This document shows positions 9,435 to 18,266 of a stretch of 64,000 nucleotides of DNA, piece by piece. A program made the position numbers and the translations under genes. The first letter of the stretch is position 1, and the number at the start of each line of letters is the position of its first letter. The notes below the pieces were generated by a model. That model was not told the origin of the DNA and did no database searches. It saw nothing but the letters and a program-made list of their open reading frames with translations. The DNA comes from Methanosarcina mazei S-6 (lineage in GTDB: Archaea; Halobacteriota; Methanosarcinia; Methanosarcinales; Methanosarcinaceae): contig NZ_CP009512.1 of NCBI RefSeq assembly GCF_000970205.1, positions 372,001 through 436,000 on the forward strand, read 5' to 3'.

Positions 9435-10163
9435 ATGGAAAGAAAAGTATATTTTGTAGGGGCAGGGCCTGGAAACCCCAAACTGATTACCGTTCTGGGA
9501 CGTGAAATGCTCGAAAAAGCAGACCTTGTTATGTATGCGGGCTCCCTGGTAAACCCTGAAGTCCTTAATTACACTAAAGGGGAAACTGTGGACAGCTACG
9601 GGCTTACCCTTGACGAAACCACGAAAATAATCGCCGATGCGGTGGATGCAGGGAAGTTTGTGGTGAGGCTCCATAGCGGAGACCCCTCTCTTTACGGGTC
9701 TGTCATAGAACAGATGGAAGAGCTGAGAAAATACGATATTGAGGTAGAAAGGGTTGCAGGTGTCTCCTCGGTTTTTGCAAGTGCAGCAGCTCTCGGAACC
9801 CAGCTTACTCTTAACGGCGTTTCCGATACCCTTATCATTACCCGCCCTGCTGGAAAGACTCTGGAAAAAGACCTTATCCCCGAGCTTTCTGCTTATAACA
9901 CCACAATGGCAATTTTCCTAGGCACCCAGAAGATCAGGGAAATAATGGACAAAGTCCGCTGCCCAAAAGATACTCCCGTTGCAGTTGTTTTCCACGCATC
10001 CTGGGAAGACGAAGAAGTTATTGCAGGGACTGTGGAAGATATCGCAGATAAGGTCAAAGATGCAGGAATTACACGCTCGGCAATGATTATAATCGGCGGA
10101 GTTGTCGACCCTAAAAACTACAGGAGGTCCTATCTATACGGAGTGGCCCAGGAACCGCTGTAA
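9435..10163 (+). CDS. cbiF: Cobalt-precorrin-4 C11-methyltransferase CbiF
   Basis: A 242-residue tetrapyrrole methyltransferase with [14 protein letters not shown] at the N terminus, [21 protein letters not shown] and [13 protein letters not shown], all characteristic of CbiF/CobM. It adds a methyl group at C11. The C terminus [12 protein letters not shown] matches the usual end of the family, so the protein appears complete. Its last 50 bases overlap the reading frame of the CbiG N-terminal domain in another frame. GGGAATGG precedes the ATG, and 178 AT-rich bases separate it from cbiL. Confidence 0.93.
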   Translation: MERKVYFVGAGPGNPKLITVLGREMLEKADLVMYAGSLVNPEVLNYTKGETVDSYGLTLDETTKIIADAVDAGKFVVRLHSGDPSLYGSVIEQMEELRKYDIEVERVAGVSSVFASAAALGTQLTLNGVSDTLIITRPAGKTLEKDLIPELSAYNTTMAIFLGTQKIREIMDKVRCPKDTPVAVVFHASWEDEEVIAGTVEDIADKVKDAGITRSAMIIIGGVVDPKNYRRSYLYGVAQEPL

Positions 10164-10696
10164 TTACCTTTGAAAGGAACAGGGAAATTGCATCAAGGGT
10201 AGCAGAGCATCTTGAAGCCGACCTCCTTCTCTACGAAAAGGGCATCTTCAGGAAAGCCTTTGAAAATTACGGGGCAATCGTTGCAGTCTTTGCCACAGGC
10301 ATTGTGGTAAGGGATATTGCCCCTCTTCTCGATAACAAGTGGTCAGACCCTGCAGTGGTTGTTGTGGACTCAAACCTTAATTTCGCAATTCCTCTCCTTG
10401 GAGGGCATCACGGGGCAAATGAGGTCGCCCGAAAAATTGCGGAGTTAGGTGCAGTCCCTGTGCTTACGACAGCTACTGAAGTTCACGGCAAACCCTCGGT
10501 GGAGGGCATAGCTGACAGGTTGGGCTGCGAAGTCTTCAATAAACAATCCACAATAGCTGTGAACTGTGCTCTCCTTGACCAGAATGTGGAGGTCCTTGAG
10601 GTTAAGGGTCCCAGGATTGTTGTTGTGGATGATGATGTTTCCGTGCTTGTGAGAAAAAAGCAGGCTGAAAGGGATAAAAGTGCCGGAAACAGCTAA
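10136..10696 (+). CDS. cbiG: CbiG, N-terminal and central domains (cobalt-precorrin-5A hydrolase)
   Basis: Opens the delta-lactone ring of cobalt-precorrin-5A. Homology to CbiG begins at [20 protein letters not shown] and continues through [22 protein letters not shown] and [19 protein letters not shown]. The reading frame is open only from 10115 and has no ATG, GTG or TTG before the GTG at 10304, which would delete about 50 conserved residues. A strong AGGAGGT at 10122-10128, inside cbiF, lies seven bases before an ATA codon at 10136, taken here as the tentative start. Alternatives are a -1 frameshift from cbiF, an ATT start at 10163, or a sequence error. The C-terminal CbiG domain is the next gene. 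Confidence 0.7.
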   Translation: MRSGPGTAVITFERNREIASRVAEHLEADLLLYEKGIFRKAFENYGAIVAVFATGIVVRDIAPLLDNKWSDPAVVVVDSNLNFAIPLLGGHHGANEVARKIAELGAVPVLTTATEVHGKPSVEGIADRLGCEVFNKQSTIAVNCALLDQNVEVLEVKGPRIVVVDDDVSVLVRKKQAERDKSAGNS

Positions 10697-10760
10697 AATT
10701 AAGGTTCATAGCTAAAATTAGGTTTATAAGTCAATAAATAATGAAACTGCATGAAAAGCA

Positions 10761-11132
10761 GTGGACAAAAGATTACTGATGATACTCGGTATCGGAACCC
10801 GCAGGGGCATTACAAGGGAAGAAGTCCTTGAAGCCGTAAAACAGGCGCTTGATGAGTGTGGTCTGAGTCTCCAGGAGATTACGGCTTTTGCCTCTGCAAA
10901 ACTTAAAGAAAATGAGCGAGGTCTGCTGGAAGCAGGCGAATTTCTCGGCATTCCGGTTAATTTTTTGCCGGATGAAGTGCTGAACAGCTACAACCCTCCT
11001 TCATCCTCCCAGGCTTCGCGCTTCGGATTAAAAGGGGTTGCAGAGCCTGCTGCTCTGGCTCTCTCGGAAAAACACGAATTGATTTGCAGGAAGAAAGTCT
11101 ATGGCAGAGTCACAATCGCAATCGCAAGATAA
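10761..11132 (+). CDS. cbiG: CbiG C-terminal domain (CobE-like) as a separate gene
   Basis: A 123-residue protein corresponding to the C-terminal domain found fused in bacterial CbiG and separate as CobE: MILGIGTRRGITREEVLEAV, ITAFASAKLKENERGL, LPDEVLNSY and a Ser-rich stretch before GVAEPAAL. Together with the preceding gene it makes a complete split CbiG. The start is GTG at 10761; an ATG at 10779 is an alternative that begins right at the conserved strand. Its end overlaps cbiH by 32 bases, suggesting coupled translation. Confidence 0.85.
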   Translation: MDKRLLMILGIGTRRGITREEVLEAVKQALDECGLSLQEITAFASAKLKENERGLLEAGEFLGIPVNFLPDEVLNSYNPPSSSQASRFGLKGVAEPAALALSEKHELICRKKVYGRVTIAIAR

Positions 11133-11898
11133 GGCATCCGGAAAACTCTATGTAGTAGGGATAGGACCGGGCTCAGTTGAACAGTTAACCCTCAAAGCCC
11201 GGGATGTAATCCTCAATGCCGATTATGTTCTTGGAAACAGCACTTACCTGGACCAGATGGAAAGCCTTCTCGGCTCTCAGGAAGTGATCCGCAGTTATAT
11301 GGGAAAAGAGGTCGAAAGGGCACGAAAAGCTGTGGAACTTGCAAAAACCGCAAATGTCGTCATGATCAGTGGTGGGGACACCAATGTCTACGGCATGGCA
11401 GGAATAGTGCTTGAGGTAGCAGAACACGAGAACCTTGATGTGGACATTGAAATCCTTCCAGGGGTCACAGCGGTCCTTGCCGGGGCAAGCCTCCTGGGCG
11501 CACCAGTTGTTACGGATTTTGCGGTGATCAGTTTAAGCGACCTCTTAACTCCATGGGAAGTAATTGAAAAGCGGCTTAATATGGCTGCGGATGCCGACTT
11601 TGTGATAGGTCTTTACAACCCGAAGAGCCGCAAGAGAAAATCCAATTTTGCAAGGGCAATTGAAATTATTCGCAGGTACAAAGCCGATTCCGTACCTGTA
11701 GGGCTTGTAAAGAACGCCATGAGAGGCGAGGAAGAAGACCAGATCGTGACGACCCTTGGGGAAGTCATGAATTATGAGGACTGGGTGGACATGAGCACTG
11801 CTATTCTCATAGGCAACGGAGAGTCCAGGATCTGGAAGTCTCCGAAAAAGGATATAATAATAACTCCCAGGGGGTATCATAAGAAATATGACTACTGA
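11101..11898 (+). CDS. cbiH: Cobalt-precorrin-3B C17-methyltransferase CbiH
   Basis: A 265-residue class III methyltransferase catalysing C17 methylation and ring contraction. After a polar Ser/Gln-rich N-terminal extension of about 14 residues come YVVGIGPGSVEQLTLKA, SGGDTNVYGMAG, PGVTAVLAGASLLGAP and LYNPKSRKRKSNF, all diagnostic of CbiH/CobJ. It starts inside the end of the CbiG C-terminal gene and overlaps cbiC by 11 bases. The extension could be trimmed if translation begins further in, but no in-frame ATG lies before the first conserved strand. Confidence 0.93.
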   Translation: MAESQSQSQDKASGKLYVVGIGPGSVEQLTLKARDVILNADYVLGNSTYLDQMESLLGSQEVIRSYMGKEVERARKAVELAKTANVVMISGGDTNVYGMAGIVLEVAEHENLDVDIEILPGVTAVLAGASLLGAPVVTDFAVISLSDLLTPWEVIEKRLNMAADADFVIGLYNPKSRKRKSNFARAIEIIRRYKADSVPVGLVKNAMRGEEEDQIVTTLGEVMNYEDWVDMSTAILIGNGESRIWKSPKKDIIITPRGYHKKYDY

Positions 11899-12619
11899 AC
11901 AAAAAGCCAATGAAAATGCAGGAAACCTTGAAAACCTCGAAGAATTTACCGAGCTTACAGTGGAAGTAGACCCCGAACTTGTAAAGATCTGCAATGACTC
12001 CGGGGCAAGGACTGATGAGGCAAAAGCCATCTACATGAAAAGCCGGACAATGATCCGTGAGATTGTCGGTAACTCCACTCCCGAAGACCGCTTCCGGCAG
12101 CGCTGTGTTATTGCAACAGGAGACCTTTCTGTCGCCGATATCATGCGTTTCAATAACGACCCCATACCTACAGGTGTTGAGGCAATTAAAAAAGGTGCCC
12201 CCATTTTTGTGGACATCAATATGGTAAAATCCGGGATCACAAAAGCCGGGCATAAATCCGAAATCATCTGCGTGCTTGACGAAGACCCCGACGCTAAAAT
12301 CGCCAACAAGTACGGGATAACCAGGACATCGGCAGGTTTCCTGGCGGCAAGGGAAAAACTCGATGGAAGCATTATAGCTATTGGAAATGCTCCTTCTGCC
12401 CTTATTATGGTCTGCAAGCTTATTGAGAAAGGTGTAAGGCCTGCCCTTATTATCGGTCTTCCTGTCGGTTTTGTCAATGCAGCCGAATCAAGGGAAATGG
12501 TTAGAAACCTGAAAATCCCGATTCCTTCTATCAGCTGTGTCGGGACCAGGGGAGGGACTCCGATGGCTGTTGCCTGCGTAAACGAGCTCGTAGCAATCGC
12601 AAGAGAAAGTGAGGAGTAA
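11888..12619 (+). CDS. cbiC: Cobalt-precorrin-8 methylmutase CbiC
   Basis: A 243-residue enzyme that moves the C11 methyl group to C12, forming cobyrinate. Motifs are IVGNSTPEDRFRQRCVIATGD, a metal-free active-site region with VDINMVKSGI, IAIGNAPSALI and GLPVGFVNAAESR, as in CbiC/CobH. The first 25 residues are polar and low in conservation. It is the last gene of the run. cbiD, cbiE, cbiJ and cbiA are not in this window, so the pathway must be completed elsewhere. Confidence 0.93.
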   Translation: MTTEQKANENAGNLENLEEFTELTVEVDPELVKICNDSGARTDEAKAIYMKSRTMIREIVGNSTPEDRFRQRCVIATGDLSVADIMRFNNDPIPTGVEAIKKGAPIFVDINMVKSGITKAGHKSEIICVLDEDPDAKIANKYGITRTSAGFLAAREKLDGSIIAIGNAPSALIMVCKLIEKGVRPALIIGLPVGFVNAAESREMVRNLKIPIPSISCVGTRGGTPMAVACVNELVAIARESEE

Positions 12620-12825
12620 TCTCCCTGCTTTCTTTTTTAATTTTATTTTTTTCTCTGTTTTTTGTTCTGTCATCGGCTTATTAGTAGCCATCTGCATGAT
12701 ATTATTTCTCTTTTTTTTCTTTTGAATAAATTTATATCTGTAGCACCCCTTTTATTACAGGAGTCAAGAATGGACAAATAGTAATGTGCCTATTCTTTTT
12801 CACATCTCTTTTTTGGGGTGAACAA

Positions 12826-13269
12826 TTGGGTAATGCTGCTAAGAAACTGGTTATTTCAGGTATCATTATTTTAATTACTATTTTACTTCTCTCTATCTCT
12901 ATTCATTTTATGTTTAGAGGACCGGCAGCGCCTTTTTTCGTAATTCATAATCATGACATTATTAGTCATGAAGTAACAGTTGAAGTATTTGATCATAATA
13001 GCAAACCAATAGTAAATGAAACATATAATCTGGAACCTCATCGCGATTTTACAAAACGTCGTCCTTTGAGTGTACGGCTCAACAGAGAAAAAGAATATAC
13101 ATTTAAAGTAACTATGGATAAACAAATCACAAATATAAGTACGATGGAAATTCCAGGTCGTAAAACTTCAGTAAACATTCGTTTATATACCAAATCTGGT
13201 GAAACCATTCCCTATAACCCTAATCGTGAAGCTATCCCTATTCTCGTAGAGATTGTAGAATGGATGTGA
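12826..13269 (+). CDS. Membrane-anchored protein of unknown function (SHEVTV family)
   Basis: About 147 residues: one N-terminal transmembrane segment (about 8-28), then an exported beta-rich domain. It is not a family I can name, but it shares SHEVTV...FD.N...I.NE.Y.L.P with the protein at 37408-37836, so they are paralogs. The start chosen is TTG at 12826, which has GGGGTGA five bases upstream; an in-frame ATG at 12784 adds 14 residues but lacks a binding site. AAATTTATATC near 12727 could be the TATA box. It is downstream of cbiC on the same strand but probably independent. Confidence 0.65.
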   Translation: MGNAAKKLVISGIIILITILLLSISIHFMFRGPAAPFFVIHNHDIISHEVTVEVFDHNSKPIVNETYNLEPHRDFTKRRPLSVRLNREKEYTFKVTMDKQITNISTMEIPGRKTSVNIRLYTKSGETIPYNPNREAIPILVEIVEWM

Positions 13270-13341
13270 GAAGAAATTAATTAGACTTATTATTTTTTCT
13301 TCTCAGGATTGAAATTTAAACTGAGTACTGACCTAATAAAT

Positions 13342-13992
13342 TTAAAATAGCCACCAGAAGTGATTCTGGTAGACCATCCAGAGCCCGACAAGGATGAGCA
13401 CTACTCCGGCCCCTTTCTTGAGTGCTGCGTCATACTTTGATATAAGTTTTATCTTTGAAGTGGAAAACTGAGCTGAGTATGCGAGCAGGAGCATGGGCAC
13501 AGCAAACCCTGCAGAGTAAATCATAAGGGTTATTGCACCGTTAACAGTGCTTCCTTCCAGAGCTACCATTGTCAGGATTGATGCAAGGATCGGTCCCACA
13601 CAGGGGATCCAGAGCACTCCCAGAGAAAGCCCTAAGAGGAGGCCGGAGACCGGACCTTTGTCATTCATTCCTGCAAGGAGGGGAAATTTTGCAAAAGCAT
13701 TGAACAGGCCGATTTCAAAAATCATTGCAATACCCATTGCAATGATTAAGATTTCTGCCAGGATTTTTAACTGGGTTGTGTATGCCTGAAAAGCTGCTCC
13801 GAAGGCAGAGGTCACAATGCCCATAACGGTAAAAGATATGGTTACTCCAAGCACTATGGCAAGGGGCCTTAACTTTCCTTTTCCTGTAGAACTTGCAAGA
13901 ACTGCAGGAAGAAGGGGAAGGATGCATGGGGACAGGATGCTGAGAACTCCTGCGCCAAATGCAACCACGGGGGAAATAGCTTCATAAGACAT
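13342..13992 (-). CDS. ccdA: CcdA/DsbD-type transmembrane thiol transporter
   Basis: A 216-residue protein of about six membrane segments. The paired-cysteine motifs LSPCILPLLPA near the N terminus and WIPCVGPILAS in the middle are those of CcdA, which passes reducing equivalents from cytoplasmic thioredoxin across the membrane. Length fits CcdA without extra DsbD domains. The next gene on the same strand upstream (14274-14771) is an exported thioredoxin lipoprotein, the natural acceptor, so the two probably form an extracytoplasmic reductase pathway. Confidence 0.88.
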   Translation of the reverse strand: MSYEAISPVVAFGAGVLSILSPCILPLLPAVLASSTGKGKLRPLAIVLGVTISFTVMGIVTSAFGAAFQAYTTQLKILAEILIIAMGIAMIFEIGLFNAFAKFPLLAGMNDKGPVSGLLLGLSLGVLWIPCVGPILASILTMVALEGSTVNGAITLMIYSAGFAVPMLLLAYSAQFSTSKIKLISKYDAALKKGAGVVLILVGLWMVYQNHFWWLF

Positions 13993-14273
13993 GGTTCTGA
14001 TTTGACGTTTTATTGTTCAGTCATCTACGATTGCTGGTTGCACCAGTGAGTTACTGATCAATTACGAAGAGGCAAGTATATCTCACATATTTAAGAAAAA
14101 TGTAAAGATATTCGTATGCTTACGTTTCTCAATAACCCCTGCTATTAAAGATACGTTTTTCATCCGAAAATCTGTTTTCAGTCCTAACCATTTAATATGT
14201 TTTATTTTCAGCTGATGATTTAATTTTCAGCTGGCGAGGAAGTTTAAAACTCAGATTTCACTGTATTGCTTTT

Positions 14274-14771
14274 TTATTTATTTACGTTTTCATGGTAAAG
14301 AATTGCTCTATCCAGGAGTTCTTCGTATACCTGTTTATCCATAACCCCAAGAACTCTTGCCTGGAATCTGTCTTTAGTGACGTTTCCGTTATCCTGCATG
14401 TAAACATACTCTCCGTCTTCAAGACCAACAACCACAAAGGAATCCGGAATATAAGACGTTACGAAATAAGCTGAAAGATTACGGCTCTGATCTATGTCTG
14501 CAGACATGACTGTGGCTTTTCCGGTGTATTCTGCTGCCAGGTCACTCAGGATGGGTTTCATCTGCTGGCACGGCCCACACCATTCAGCTCCGAATTTGAT
14601 AAGGACCGGGCCTTCCTGTACGGATGTGTTAATCTGTTCCAGAGCGGTTAAGTTTTCAACAACACTTACCTGGATTTGCTGAGCGTCTGTGGAGTTGTCC
14701 CCGTCTTCAGTACAGCCTGCTGTAAAGAGTACAGCTGCAAGCAGGATCAGTAATATGACTAGCCTATTCAT
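14274..14771 (-). CDS. Thioredoxin-fold lipoprotein
   Basis: A 165-residue exported protein. Residues 1-20 are a signal peptide ending in a lipobox-like FTAGC with the cysteine as first mature residue, followed by an acidic linker. The thioredoxin domain has AEWCGPCQQMKP as active site and a cis-proline in SYIPDS. It likely exchanges electrons with the CcdA-like protein encoded downstream, keeping exported thiols reduced. About 280 bases separate the two genes, so they may be transcribed separately. Confidence 0.88.
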   Translation of the reverse strand: MNRLVILLILLAAVLFTAGCTEDGDNSTDAQQIQVSVVENLTALEQINTSVQEGPVLIKFGAEWCGPCQQMKPILSDLAAEYTGKATVMSADIDQSRNLSAYFVTSYIPDSFVVVGLEDGEYVYMQDNGNVTKDRFQARVLGVMDKQVYEELLDRAILYHENVNK

Positions 14772-15076
14772 GTTCTCAACATTGATTCGTTCATTTGGTA
14801 TTTCTTCAGGTTTTTAATATCAGTGATTTTCTCGTTACACTAATAATTTTCTTTTAATAGTCCTGAAAGCCTTTTTTCTGCAATAGAATTATCTATCATA
14901 CACAAATAATTAACTGTAAACAATGATAACAATCATTTATTAATTTCCCGATTTAAGTTATGCGGTAGAATAGGATATCAATAACTATATTAGAGGCCCG
15001 TTGCAGACATGGGTTTTATATATAGAGAACTGATAAAAATAAAATAAGGAAAAAAGAGAAAACAAAGAAGTTTGAC
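14772..15076. other. Intergenic region without a gene
   Basis: About 305 AT-rich bases between the start of the thioredoxin gene and the end of the Mrp gene. TATA-like TTTATATATAG lies near 15012. No repeat, RNA or gene was recognised. Confidence 0.4.
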
Positions 15077-15919
15077 TTACTCTTTCTCAAGTATTTTTTC
15101 AACGGCGTCTACGACATTATCAAAATTCTTCTGCCATTCCGTGCCGTGTTTAAGCTGGTCCTGAACAACCGTGCCCCTGTCTTCCATTTCCGCGACTCCG
15201 GGTTCTATGGGAAGTCTGGCAAGGATGGGGATATTAAAGTCTTTTGAGGCTTTCTCGACGCCTCCGCTTCCGAAGACTTCTATGGGCTTGCCGCAGTGGG
15301 GGCAGATTAGCCCGTGCATGTTGTCCACAAGCCCTATTATGGGCACATTCAGTTTTTCCGAAAATGTGATTGATTTCCGAACACTTATAAGAGCCACGTC
15401 CTGAGGTGTCGTGACAAGTACGGAACCGTCACAGTTGGGGATAAGCTGTGCCACACTCAGAGGCTCGTCTCCGGTTCCAGGGGGCAGATCGATAATCAAA
15501 AAGTCAAGTGCTCCCCAGAATACTTCTTCAAGGAACTGCTTGATTGCTCCCATTTTGGCGGGCCCCCTCCAGATTATGGGCGAGTCTTTGTTTTCGAGCA
15601 GAAAACCAATAGACATCACTGAGAGATTGGGGAGCACCTCTATCGGGAGAATTCCTTCTTCGCTTACTCCAGGTCTTGCGGACTCCAATCCGAAGATCGT
15701 GGGGACCGTTGGACCGTGAATATCGCAGTCAAGAAGACCTACCCTGTGCCCGCGGAGAGCGAGCCCGACAGCGAGGTTTGCGGCAACCGTACTTTTCCCT
15801 ACACCGCCTTTCCCGCTCATTACCATGATCTTACGCTTGATGCGCCTGAGGTTTACTACGATTTTCGGTTCCTCGGGCTTTTTTGATAAGCTTTCCAGTG
15901 GTTGAACCTTATCTGTCAT
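15077..15919 (-). CDS. mrp: Mrp/NBP35-family Fe-S carrier P-loop ATPase
   Basis: About 280 residues. Deviant Walker A GKGGVGKST, LLDCDIHGPT (switch I), LIIDLPPGTGDEP (Walker B region) and the Fe-S binding CPHCGK motif are typical of Mrp/ApbC, which carries and transfers [4Fe-4S] clusters. The frame is open to a GTG at 15985, overlapping the upstream gene, but the ATG at 15919 has GGCGAT upstream and gives the usual N terminus, so it is preferred. It is cotranscribed with the DUF134 gene and heads a neighbourhood of other Fe-S-linked ATPases. Confidence 0.92.
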   Translation of the reverse strand: MTDKVQPLESLSKKPEEPKIVVNLRRIKRKIMVMSGKGGVGKSTVAANLAVGLALRGHRVGLLDCDIHGPTVPTIFGLESARPGVSEEGILPIEVLPNLSVMSIGFLLENKDSPIIWRGPAKMGAIKQFLEEVFWGALDFLIIDLPPGTGDEPLSVAQLIPNCDGSVLVTTPQDVALISVRKSITFSEKLNVPIIGLVDNMHGLICPHCGKPIEVFGSGGVEKASKDFNIPILARLPIEPGVAEMEDRGTVVQDQLKHGTEWQKNFDNVVDAVEKILEKE

Positions 15920-15968
15920 TTTTATCGCCTGTATAAAATTTCCGCAACTTCCAGATTTTTCCGGATTT

Positions 15969-16331
15969 TTATATCTCTTTTTCACGAGTCAGCATCTTGT
16001 CAGCATCTTCATTGGTATCAGCAGTCTCGATCCTGATATAGTTACCGCCTTTAATTTCTATTGCTTTTCCGGTGCTCAGAGCAAGAGCTACTTTCATCCT
16101 GGCGGCTTTCAGATCTTCCCAGAAAGCTCTTCTCGATACTCCTACCCTTGTGGCTGCGTCTTCCTGCCTCAAGCCTTCGATATCTACAAGCCTGAGAGCT
16201 TCAAGTTCCTCTATTGTAAGGGATACCACCTCAAGGCCTGATAGTGGAACCCCTCTGGGCTTGAAGTATGTGATGTCAGGGGTTTGCTCGACGCGCCTTG
16301 GACATTTTGGCCTTCCTCTGCATTTTTTCAT
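15969..16331 (-). CDS. DUF134 (UPF0251) helix-turn-helix protein
   Basis: A 120-residue protein with an N-terminal basic Cys-containing segment ([13 protein letters not shown]), then a sigma-70-region-4-like helix-turn-helix ([32 protein letters not shown]). This family is regularly found beside Mrp ATPases and NifX-like genes, so it is probably their regulator; direct evidence is lacking. A TATA-like TTATATATTTA at about 16360-16371 (minus strand) puts the transcript start near the TTATGCACAT repeat at 16339-16348. Confidence 0.8.
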
Positions 16332-16338
16332 AGATTAC

Positions 16339-16410
16339 TTATGCACATTGTGGAATAAATATATAACAATTTCTCTTTTCAAATAGAAAATTATAAATAT
16401 TTACGCACAT
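16339..16410. promoter_or_regulatory. Possible operator: direct repeat TTAYGCACAT
   Basis: TTATGCACAT at 16339-16348 and TTACGCACAT at 16401-16410 flank the predicted promoter of the DUF134 gene in the divergent region facing the NifX-like gene. The first copy overlaps the predicted transcript start, suggesting autoregulation. Inferred from position and repetition only. Confidence 0.3.
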
Positions 16411-16540
16411 ATGAGTGAAATTGTACTTTATATTTCTCTGACTTCCCCAGTCTGATAGGATTGACATGCATTTACTCACTTTAAATTTACAGAAAAATGC
16501 ATATTTTGAGAGTCAGCGGATTATAACTGGAGTGTAAAAT

Positions 16541-16906
16541 ATGAAAATCTGCATAAGTGCGTGTGGAAAGGACCCTGATTCTGAAGTGGACCCTCAATTT
16601 GGAAGATGCAACTATTTCCTGGTGATCGACCCGGATGCAGGATCAATAAGCTCAATTAAAAACCCGGGTTCTGAAGCCTCAGGTGGCGCAGGAATTAAGG
16701 CAGCAGAGGCGGTTGTGGACGCAGGGGCAGATGTTCTCTTAACCGGAAGCTTGGGGCCAAACTCTTTTTCCGTACTTTCTGAAGCAGGCATTGAAATTTA
16801 CTCCGGAGTCAGGGGCACGGTCTCCTCTTCTCTGCGAGAGTATCAGTCCGGAAAACTTTCCCCTCTCAAGAGTCCAAACGCTTCCAGTCATAGCGGTATG
16901 AAATAA
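16541..16906 (+). CDS. NifX/NafY-type (dinitrogenase iron-molybdenum cofactor biosynthesis domain) protein
   Basis: A 121-residue protein with the ribonuclease-H-like fold of the NifB-C/NifX/NafY family: MKICISACGKDPDSEVDPQFGRCNYFLVID, then GGAGIKAAE and GADVLLTGSLGPNSF. Such proteins bind Fe-S or Fe-Mo clusters. No nitrogenase genes are nearby, so a general Fe-S storage or trafficking role with the neighbouring Mrp and MinD-like ATPases is more likely. It is divergent from the DUF134 gene. Confidence 0.83.
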   Translation: MKICISACGKDPDSEVDPQFGRCNYFLVIDPDAGSISSIKNPGSEASGGAGIKAAEAVVDAGADVLLTGSLGPNSFSVLSEAGIEIYSGVRGTVSSSLREYQSGKLSPLKSPNASSHSGMK

Positions 16907-17000
16907 AGTTTGACTTAAAGCTTAAACAGAATAAATCTTAAAAATATGGAAATTTGTAATAATACTTTATCCAATGTAACTTGATAAAAAGGTGACCTGA

Positions 17001-17366
17001 ATGAAAGTATGTATACCCACTAAAGATAACAAAGGCATGGACGGAACTGTAGAGCAACATTTCGGAAAAGCCCCCACCTATACAATCCTTGATACTGAAA
17101 CCGGGGAAGTTTCCGTGATCCCCAATACCAGTGAGCATATGGGCGGAGTGGACCTGCCTCCTGAGTTTCTGCGTAAGAATGGAGTTGAAATCATGTTATG
17201 TGGAGGGCTGGGATACAAAGCTGTTAAGATGTTTGAGTCTTGTGGGATCAGTGTTTTTGTGGGTGCTGGAGGCACGGTTCAGGATACAATAGAAGCCTGG
17301 AGAGCAGGTCAGTTCAACAATGCCAGTGCCGAAAATACCTGTGCGGAACATGAGCACCATCACTGA
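17001..17366 (+). CDS. NifX/NafY-type protein with His-rich tail
   Basis: A 121-residue paralog of the preceding gene: MKVCIPTKDNKGMDGTVEQHFGKAPTYTILD-like start, GGVDLPPEF and IMLCGGLGYKAVKMFE. The C terminus ends CAEHEHHH, a metal-binding tail absent from the first copy. It is probably a cluster- or metal-binding carrier. GGTGACC just upstream of the ATG is a strong binding site. It lies 45 bases upstream of the first MinD-like ATPase gene. Confidence 0.83.
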   Translation: MKVCIPTKDNKGMDGTVEQHFGKAPTYTILDTETGEVSVIPNTSEHMGGVDLPPEFLRKNGVEIMLCGGLGYKAVKMFESCGISVFVGAGGTVQDTIEAWRAGQFNNASAENTCAEHEHHH

Positions 17367-17411
17367 AGTGCCTGTTTTTTAATCTACATGTAAAGAGGGA
17401 AGTTACATCCA

Positions 17412-18266
17412 ATGAAAATTGCAATAGCAAGTGGCAAAGGTGGTACCGGTAAAACAACGGTTGCAGTAAACCTCGCACTCGCTCTCGAAGAGGTGCAGCT
17501 TTTTGACTGTGACGTGGAAGAGCCCAATTGCAACCTGTTCCTCGGATTTGAAATGGAGCCTGTAGAAGAAGTGGTTTTCCTGGTTCCTGAGATCAATCCT
17601 GACAAATGTACACTTTGCAGGGGTTGTTCCGATTTCTGCAGATATAATGCCCTGGCTGCTATTCCCAATAGGATTCTTTCATTTCCCTCCCTCTGCCACG
17701 GCTGTGGAGGCTGCAGTTTTGTCTGTCCGGCAGGAGCTATAGAAGAAAAGCCCGAGACCATTGGAATTATCCAAAAAGCACTTTCCGACTCTCCTCTTAC
17801 ATTTTTCTGCGGTACTCTGAAAATAGGGAAAGCCACGGCAACACCTGTCATAAAGTCTCTTCAGAATCATATCGATGAAAGCAGACCTGCAATTATTGAT
17901 TCCCCCCCGGGGACTGCATGTCCGGTCCTTGCGGTTATGGGATTTGCGGACTATTGTGTGCTTGTAACAGAGTCTACACCTTTTGGCTTCCATGATTTCT
18001 GTCTTGCTCTGGAAGCTGCGAGGGCTCTTAATGTACCGGTTGGAGTCGTCCTTAACCGGGACGGGTTAGGAGATTCAAGAGTGGAAGATTTTTGCAGGGC
18101 TGAAGGAATACCTATTCTGCTCCGTATTCCCAATGACAGGACAATTGCAAGGCTCTATTCGGAAGGCATTCCTTTTGTTAAGGAGATGCCTGAATGGAAA
18201 AAACAGTTCAAAGATATGTTTGAAACTATAAAAACAGGGCTCTATGAAAGTAAGGGGGTACAATGA
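17412..18266 (+). CDS. MinD/ParA-like P-loop ATPase with inserted 2[4Fe-4S] ferredoxin domain
   Basis: A 284-residue protein: deviant Walker A ASGKGGTGKTT at the N terminus, FDCDVEEPN, then an inserted ferredoxin domain (CTLCRGCSDFCRY and CHGCGGCSFVCP, about residues 60-115), then the ATPase fold resumes with AIIDSPPGTACP. This architecture recurs in anaerobes next to NifX-like and Mrp genes and is thought to serve Fe-S protein assembly. Its stop overlaps the next start by four bases, so the two ATPases are translationally coupled and may form a heterodimer. Confidence 0.88.
   Translation: MKIAIASGKGGTGKTTVAVNLALALEEVQLFDCDVEEPNCNLFLGFEMEPVEEVVFLVPEINPDKCTLCRGCSDFCRYNALAAIPNRILSFPSLCHGCGGCSFVCPAGAIEEKPETIGIIQKALSDSPLTFFCGTLKIGKATATPVIKSLQNHIDESRPAIIDSPPGTACPVLAVMGFADYCVLVTESTPFGFHDFCLALEAARALNVPVGVVLNRDGLGDSRVEDFCRAEGIPILLRIPNDRTIARLYSEGIPFVKEMPEWKKQFKDMFETIKTGLYESKGVQ

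Noticed and set aside
16541-17366. NifX-like genes as evidence of nitrogen fixation here
   Set aside because: No nifHDK, nifE/N or nifB genes lie nearby; the surrounding genes are Fe-S ATPases.
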